DNA from: Chitinophaga hostae
GTDB taxonomy: Bacteria; Bacteroidota; Bacteroidia; Chitinophagales; Chitinophagaceae
Assembly: GCF_018224885.1 (NCBI RefSeq)
Contig: NZ_JAGTXB010000014.1
Location: forward strand, 62,001-126,000
Reading direction: 5' to 3'
Length of the DNA stretch: 64,000 bases
The notes beneath the pieces were generated by a model, which had not been told where the DNA came from, did not search any database, and saw only the letters and a list, made by a program, of their open reading frames with translations. Positions 59,689 through 64,000 of the stretch are shown here, piece after piece (within the stretch, counting starts at the first letter, position 1; each line of letters starts with the position of its first letter). The translations under genes and the position numbers were made by a program.

Positions 59689-60480
59689 TTAACCGGGGAA
59701 ATCAGCAGCTGCTTTCTGGTATTCGAGCGGGGAGTATTTCGTAAATTCTTTAAATGCACGTATAAGGTGACTTTGATCGGCATAGCCATTGGTATAGGCG
59801 ACGTCAATCATCCCGGAAAAATTGTTCCGGCTGAGCTGTTGCAGTGCCGAATGGAACTGGCATATCCGGCTGAAAGTTTTGGGAGAAACCCCTACATGCG
59901 ATTCAAAAAGCCGTTGCAAGGTACGTTCGGTTACGCATAATTCCTTCTGGATTGCCGGCAGAGAAGCCAATCCGCCCTTGTGTTGTATAATACGGGTGGC
60001 AAAAGCAATAGCTTCGCTGGTATATTTTTTCCTGGGCGCTGCCAGCTTTAATATATAACTGTTGAGAAGTTGTAACCGTTGCGCAAGCGAAGTGGCATTC
60101 ACCAACTGTTCCTTAAGACTCATACCCCTGGCTGGTTCTGTCAGGCTTATATCCATGCTGATATCTGTGAGCTCCCTGGCATCCGGTCCGAAGAGGGTTT
60201 TTAAAACATGCGGATACAGGAAATAGGCGATGATGCTGACATGCCCCGCTACATATAATTCTATCGGCTTTATATTTTGTCCGTACAATACCAGCGTATC
60301 CGGTTTGTTAGCCGGATCCGTGATGAGCCGGGGATCGGTAAGCTGAAAGGTAATACTGGGATAGCCCCTGGCAATAAGCGGTAGCACTGCCTGCCGGAAA
60401 ATATTATTATTCTCCATCACCACTATGCTGCTCACATAGCTTGCTACTGCGGGATCAGGAAGGATAAATTGTATGTTCAT
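59689..60480 (-). CDS. AraC family transcriptional regulator
   Basis: A 263-residue regulator. The N-terminal ~150 residues are of the type seen in Bacteroidota AraC proteins with a DUF6597-like sensor (FILPDPAVASYVSSIVVME; RGYPSITFQLTD). The AraC DNA-binding domain lies at ~160-260 (ASLPAIQKELCVTERTLQRLFE; GMIDVAYTNGYADQSHLIRAFK; YSPLEYQ). It lies directly upstream of the DHFR-like gene on the same strand and may control it. Confidence 0.9.
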   Translation of the reverse strand: MNIQFILPDPAVASYVSSIVVMENNNIFRQAVLPLIARGYPSITFQLTDPRLITDPANKPDTLVLYGQNIKPIELYVAGHVSIIAYFLYPHVLKTLFGPDARELTDISMDISLTEPARGMSLKEQLVNATSLAQRLQLLNSYILKLAAPRKKYTSEAIAFATRIIQHKGGLASLPAIQKELCVTERTLQRLFESHVGVSPKTFSRICQFHSALQQLSRNNFSGMIDVAYTNGYADQSHLIRAFKEFTKYSPLEYQKAAADFPG

Positions 60481-60541
60481 GGCGCTTGTTGATAAGCTAA
60501 TTTACGGAAATGCGGGTAAAGAACGGGTGATAATGTTGGTA

Positions 60542-61186
60542 CTACAAATCCCTCACATTCAGCCCCCTGATATTTTTCCACCGGGGTGATCTGTACAACG
60601 TATCACGTTTTATATTTTTATTATCCGGGAGATAACGACGCAGTTGCCGTTTTTCAACATCACCTATATACATAAAGGGCGAAAAATCATGATCGTTCCT
60701 GGTAGTACCTGTCAGTATAAAATCATGATCGCTTATCCATATTGCTTCTTCCAGGGCATTGGTGGCGCCCATGAATAGAATGCGGGAAACTTTCCGGGCA
60801 GTGTAGTCGCCAAGAAAAAGGTACTGGTCTATGTCGGCCGATACAGTGATGATTTTTTTTCCGTTGGACAGCAACGTGTCAAAAACCAGTTGCCCGCTGT
60901 AAAAGTCCAGGTATTTCTTTTTGTTGGGTGAATAGCTCAGCAGCTTCCCAAAGGTTTGGTTAAAAGAATTATCAGGCTGCGGGAGACTATCATTTATCAG
61001 CATGTTTTCAAAATCAACGGTGCCGGAATATTTAAATGCAGACAGCCGGAAACCGGCAATAGTAGCAGCCCATTGCTTAAGATACGGGTTAGTTTGAAAG
61101 AGCGGCCGATAGGAACCCATATTGTTTTGTGCGCGGGCGGCGGCTGGCAAACAAAACAGGAGTAACAACAACCACCGGGTGTACAT
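60542..61186 (-). CDS. Secreted protein, unknown function
   Basis: A 214-residue exported protein with signal peptide (MYTRWLLLLLFCLPAAARAQ) when starting at ATG 61186; the ATG at 61207 is also possible. The mature part is beta-rich (YLDFYSGQLVFDTLL; IITVSADIDQYLFLGDYTARKV; SRILFMGATNALEEAIWISD; HDFILTGT) and ends with charged residues. It may be a small sandwich or lipocalin-like fold. No family is recognised. It stands alone between AraC and DUF1905 genes. Confidence 0.7.
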   Translation of the reverse strand: MYTRWLLLLLFCLPAAARAQNNMGSYRPLFQTNPYLKQWAATIAGFRLSAFKYSGTVDFENMLINDSLPQPDNSFNQTFGKLLSYSPNKKKYLDFYSGQLVFDTLLSNGKKIITVSADIDQYLFLGDYTARKVSRILFMGATNALEEAIWISDHDFILTGTTRNDHDFSPFMYIGDVEKRQLRRYLPDNKNIKRDTLYRSPRWKNIRGLNVRDL

Positions 61187-61245
61187 CGTTTTCGGGGAAT
61201 GGTTCATGACAACAAATTAAAACAATTTGGCGCATACTGGTATCG

Positions 61246-61557
61246 TTATAACCGCTCCTCCAGCCGAATAGTAACGGTATCGTTTGCTTCTTTACCGATC
61301 AGCTTGCGCAGGTCTGATTTGATGGGCAGCTTATGCGTGCCGTCGCCCAGCGCCATAAAGGAACTTTCAAACGGGTGACCATCTACGGTTGCCCGTACTT
61401 TTACCAGTCCGCGTGTACCAAAAAATGCCGCGGACTCAGGCCACATGACATAAGTCCAGCCCCCTTTATTCGGGCTTTTCAGCAAGGTGGTGGTGAACTG
61501 TTTGTTTAACAGCCCTTTTGCAGGCGCTGCTTTGCCGGAAGTGATGGAACGGGTCAT
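61246..61557 (-). CDS. DUF1905 domain protein
   Basis: A 103-residue cytoplasmic protein. LLKSPNKGGWTYVMWPES is the signature start of DUF1905, followed by GLVKVRATVDGHPFESSFMALGDGTHKLPIKSDLRKLIG and VTIRLEER, a small beta-barrel. The ATG at 61557 is preferred; a longer frame from a GTG at 61701 adds 48 residues with no resemblance to the family. DUF1905 proteins are widespread and often fused to YdeI-like domains; the function is unknown. Confidence 0.85.
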   Translation of the reverse strand: MTRSITSGKAAPAKGLLNKQFTTTLLKSPNKGGWTYVMWPESAAFFGTRGLVKVRATVDGHPFESSFMALGDGTHKLPIKSDLRKLIGKEANDTVTIRLEERL

Positions 61558-61753
61558 AACATTGCGTTTTAGGATTGGAAATGATTGGGAACTGTTGCTG
61601 CCAACAGCTGTTTCATTCCAAAGGTATGCCTGATCAGGAAAACCAGGGAGGGGCAAACACGCACTTTTACGGGTCAATTGCGACAAAATGGAGCCGGTCA
61701 CCTGTTTATGGAAAAACAGTGATCCTGCATCTTCCCGCTAAAGTATAACGCTG

Positions 61754-63049
61754 ATGCATACACTCCATATCCATGTTTCAGAAACCGCGAAATCCAAGGT
61801 AATAAATCCTGTCCTATTCATTCTTTTCGTTTGTTTATTGTTCCCGGGGAGGCTTTGTGCCCAGGCAACCGTTATCAGGGCAGGGTATGTTTTTAACAGC
61901 CGTACAGGAAAGATGCTCGAAAAGCAGATGATTCTTATCAGGGAAGGTAAGATCCGGCAAATAGGCCGGGATATACCCTATTCGCCGGAAGACAAGTTGA
62001 TTGACATGCCGGACGCATGGATACTCCCCGGGCTGATGGACTGCCATGTTCACCTCACAGTCGGATTTCCCTATAAAAAAATGTCTATCGAACAAATGTA
62101 TACTACGGAAAGCACGGCACTGCGCGCCCTGCGTGGCGCCTATAACGCCCAGGTGATGTTGACCAATGGCTTTACTACCATCAAGGAAATTGGAAACGAC
62201 GGAAACTATGCATCTGCAGATGTGATTAAAGCCATCAGGAAAGGATGGATACAGGGACCAACTATTTTTTATGCAGGGAAAATCATCAGTCCTTATGGCG
62301 GGCAAACCGCTACCAACATTGAACACGAACATTTATGGGACGACGAATATTTAGATGCTAATAGTCCCGATGAAATAAGGAAAGCAGTCAGAAAAAATAT
62401 TTACTACGGCGCCAATGTCATAAAGCTGGCTGCAGATTCCTATGCTTATCACTACAGTTTGCAGGAAGTACAGGCCGCCGTTAATGAGGCACGCAGTGCC
62501 GGTCTGAAAGTAACGGCGCATGTAATGGGCGGGGAGGCGGCCGACAATATCATCCTGGGTGGCGCCGCCGCTGTGGAGCATGGCGTATACCTAACAGATG
62601 AACAGCTGCGGCTCATGAAATCAAAAGGTACTTTCCTGGTGGGAACGGATCTGGCAGTCAGTAATAGTCTTACTTATGGCGTAGATACTGCTACAGCGCT
62701 GAAATATTACCATCTGAACATTGACAGGCTCAAACGGGCCTACAGGATCGGTACCCCCATGGCTTTTGGCTCCGATATCATTATCGATATCCCCGGAAAA
62801 AACAGGGCGCAAAGTATATTGGAGATCCTGCAAACATGGAAAGATGCACAAATACCCAACAGCTATACCCTGCAGTGCATGACTATTTACGCCGCGCAGT
62901 TGCTGGGCGTGGAAAAGGAAAGAGGCGTTATTGAACCCGGCTTCTTCGCGGATATGATTGCGGTACAACAAAATCCACTGGATAGCATTGAAACATTAAA
63001 GCGTGTTAGTTTTGTGATGAAAGAAGGAAAAGTAGTCCGGCAGGATTGA
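61754..63049 (+). CDS. Exported amidohydrolase (imidazolonepropionase/prolidase-like)
   Basis: A 431-residue metal-dependent hydrolase with a long signal peptide (VINPVLFILFVCLLFPGRLCAQ). The amidohydrolase barrel shows ILPGLMDCHVHLT with the metal-binding His98 and His100, GANVIKLAADS with the bridging-Lys region, VTAHVMGGEAADNIILGGAAAVEHG with two further His, and FGSDIIID with the catalytic Asp. The ending (ADMIAVQQNPLDSIETL, then VMKEGKVVRQ) is usual for the family. Related secreted enzymes cleave Xaa-Pro dipeptides or cyclic amides. The substrate is unknown. Confidence 0.9.
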   Translation: MHTLHIHVSETAKSKVINPVLFILFVCLLFPGRLCAQATVIRAGYVFNSRTGKMLEKQMILIREGKIRQIGRDIPYSPEDKLIDMPDAWILPGLMDCHVHLTVGFPYKKMSIEQMYTTESTALRALRGAYNAQVMLTNGFTTIKEIGNDGNYASADVIKAIRKGWIQGPTIFYAGKIISPYGGQTATNIEHEHLWDDEYLDANSPDEIRKAVRKNIYYGANVIKLAADSYAYHYSLQEVQAAVNEARSAGLKVTAHVMGGEAADNIILGGAAAVEHGVYLTDEQLRLMKSKGTFLVGTDLAVSNSLTYGVDTATALKYYHLNIDRLKRAYRIGTPMAFGSDIIIDIPGKNRAQSILEILQTWKDAQIPNSYTLQCMTIYAAQLLGVEKERGVIEPGFFADMIAVQQNPLDSIETLKRVSFVMKEGKVVRQD

Positions 63050-63143
63050 CCCGGAGATCGCCGCAATAATATCAAACAACGAAATATCATCTCCCCAAAA
63101 AAAACTTTATTATTTTTATTACCGGCAACAATACACCTCGGTT

Positions 63144-63719
63144 ATGAAAAACAGGATAAAATTATACTACTTGCTGTCAGCAGCGTTGCTGCTGCATTAC
63201 ACCGCTTTTTCGCAGCAGCATTCAGCAGATGTGCTAAAAAATATCCATGTTAAATACAGGGAAATAAATGCCGGCCGGCAAACTTACCGCAAGGTATACA
63301 CCTCGCCGGAGGAGCAGTATTCGGAAGGCGGGGAGATCATCGGTTATTTCTTAAAAGACAGCATCCGGCTCATAGAGGAAGTGCTGTATGCAGAAGGAGG
63401 GAAGTCTACAACAGCTATTTACTATGATAAAGACCAGCCGTTTTTTATCATTGCCGAGCAGTATAAATACAATGTTCCGTTTTATGATTCTTCGTTTAAC
63501 AGTAAGCTTACTACTATTACTGCCGACAGGTCCTATTTCCATCATGGAAAGATGATTAAATGGGTCAACGACCGGCAGCAGGCTTTTACCGCGAGGAATA
63601 AAGTATACGTTGAAAACGAGCAGGGCGTATTAAGTGTAGCCCAGCAATTATACGATCTTATACGGACGGCAGATACGATCAAAAAAAATCTGCCGCCCGT
63701 CCGGAAAAATATACAATAG
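63144..63719 (+). CDS. Secreted protein, unknown function
   Basis: A 191-residue exported protein with signal peptide (YYLLSAALLLHYTAFSQQ). The mature part has helix YREINAGRQTYRKVY, beta-strands around EGGEIIGYFLKDSIRLIEEVLY and a FFIIAEQYKYNVPFYD pair, and ends with charged residues. The layout resembles small MORN-like or DUF3108-type sandwich proteins but no assignment is safe. It converges with the partial gene at the window end, with no gap between them. Confidence 0.7.
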   Translation: MKNRIKLYYLLSAALLLHYTAFSQQHSADVLKNIHVKYREINAGRQTYRKVYTSPEEQYSEGGEIIGYFLKDSIRLIEEVLYAEGGKSTTAIYYDKDQPFFIIAEQYKYNVPFYDSSFNSKLTTITADRSYFHHGKMIKWVNDRQQAFTARNKVYVENEQGVLSVAQQLYDLIRTADTIKKNLPPVRKNIQ

Positions 63720-64000
63720 TTATCCCTGCATCACCGCAGTCAGCGGTTTTCGTTTATCCGTTCCAGTTGGATTCATTTCCGTGATGCTGTCTAAAAAAGT
63801 AACAGATAACTTATCTCCTTCAAATGTACAGCGGATCTTATCGCCATGGAATGTTTCCACAAAACGCAGGTTCAATTGTAACGTGTGATCGTTAACCCAG
63901 GTAGCGGTACCCGCCACCTGCGTGGGTGCATGATTGTTGCCGGCTTCGGGGAAACTATATAGCTGCCTGTCTTTGTTCATTACCCATTTTTCCCAGCCAC
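63720..64000 (-). CDS. C-terminal part of a protein, perhaps a beta-lactamase-type serine hydrolase
   Basis: The frame is open to the window end on the minus strand; 93 residues are visible, ending at 63720. The visible part is a small beta-rich domain beginning GWEKWVMNKDRQLYSF, with WVNDHTLQLNLRFVETFHGD and IRCTFEGDKLSVTFLDSI. Such a lipocalin-like tail with strand-turn repeats is found at the end of many secreted class-C beta-lactamase-like serine hydrolases of Bacteroidota. The catalytic region lies outside the window, so the assignment is tentative. Confidence 0.5.
   Translation of the reverse strand, partial: GWEKWVMNKDRQLYSFPEAGNNHAPTQVAGTATWVNDHTLQLNLRFVETFHGDKIRCTFEGDKLSVTFLDSITEMNPTGTDKRKPLTAVMQG

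Noticed and set aside
1..64000. CRISPR arrays, tRNA or rRNA genes, insertion sequences, prophage or biosynthetic clusters
   Set aside because: No regularly spaced repeats, no cloverleaf-like sequences, no transposase or integrase reading frames, and no large synthase genes were seen.

Overview
The window looks like a chromosome segment of a Bacteroidota bacterium, most likely Chitinophagaceae (Chitinophaga-like). The evidence is SusC/SusD-type outer-membrane genes, many lipoproteins and signal-peptide proteins, a type IX secretion sorting domain, an ECF sigma/FecR/TonB receptor cascade, near-absence of Shine-Dalgarno sites, and promoters fitting the Bacteroidota -33 TTTG / -7 TAnnTTTG pattern. 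No rRNA, tRNA, CRISPR array, insertion sequence or prophage was seen.

Region 1 (1-18.7 kb) is the 3' part of a polysaccharide utilization locus on the + strand. It holds the end of SusC, SusD, a DUF5017-like surface lipoprotein, a sodium/solute symporter, two large paralogous secreted proteins of unknown activity, an SGNH esterase, and then, after a strong terminator, GH97, GH2 and an FAD-dependent oxidoreductase. The set can bind, de-esterify and cleave a glycan with alpha- and beta-linked sugars, import the products and perhaps oxidise them; the substrate cannot be read from sequence.

Region 2 (18.7-24.2 kb) has two S41 peptidases, an AraC regulator, an SRPBCC protein whose promoter carries two palindromic operators, a Crp/Fnr regulator, and a DoxX protein fused to a truncated SnoaL-like lipoprotein. 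Region 3 (24.2-31.6 kb) is a cell-surface signalling and uptake unit: ECF sigma factor, FecR anti-sigma factor, STN-bearing TonB receptor, a beta-helix-like surface lipoprotein with codon use suggesting high expression, and a second lipoprotein.

Region 4 (31.6-37.9 kb) contains a deletion-fusion pseudogene, a GlxA-type AraC regulator, a VOC protein, an acyltransferase, an NmrA-like reductase and a secreted GH8 enzyme with a discoidin domain and T9SS tail. Region 5 (38-41.7 kb) is a compact operon of TonB receptor, PnuC and NadR, predicted to carry nicotinamide riboside from the outer membrane to NAD. Region 6 (41.8-50.8 kb) has DUF4342, a DUF2652 cyclase-like/SRPBCC protein, two MFS exporters, an exported acetolactate decarboxylase, a DAACS symporter, exonuclease III and DinB. 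It also holds two striking intergenic inverted repeats. Region 7 (50.8-64 kb) has a GH36-type glycosidase, a protein with a duplicated domain, a PH-domain pair, a TPR histidine kinase/NarL regulator pair, a frameshifted small gene, a reductase, AraC, DUF1905, an amidohydrolase, and the C-terminal end of a further protein running off the window.

No completely new defence or mobile system was found. The best candidates for undescribed biology are the paralogous glycan-locus proteins, the oxidoreductase in that locus, the dual-palindrome promoter, the ECF-controlled beta-helix system, and the large palindrome at 46.3 kb.
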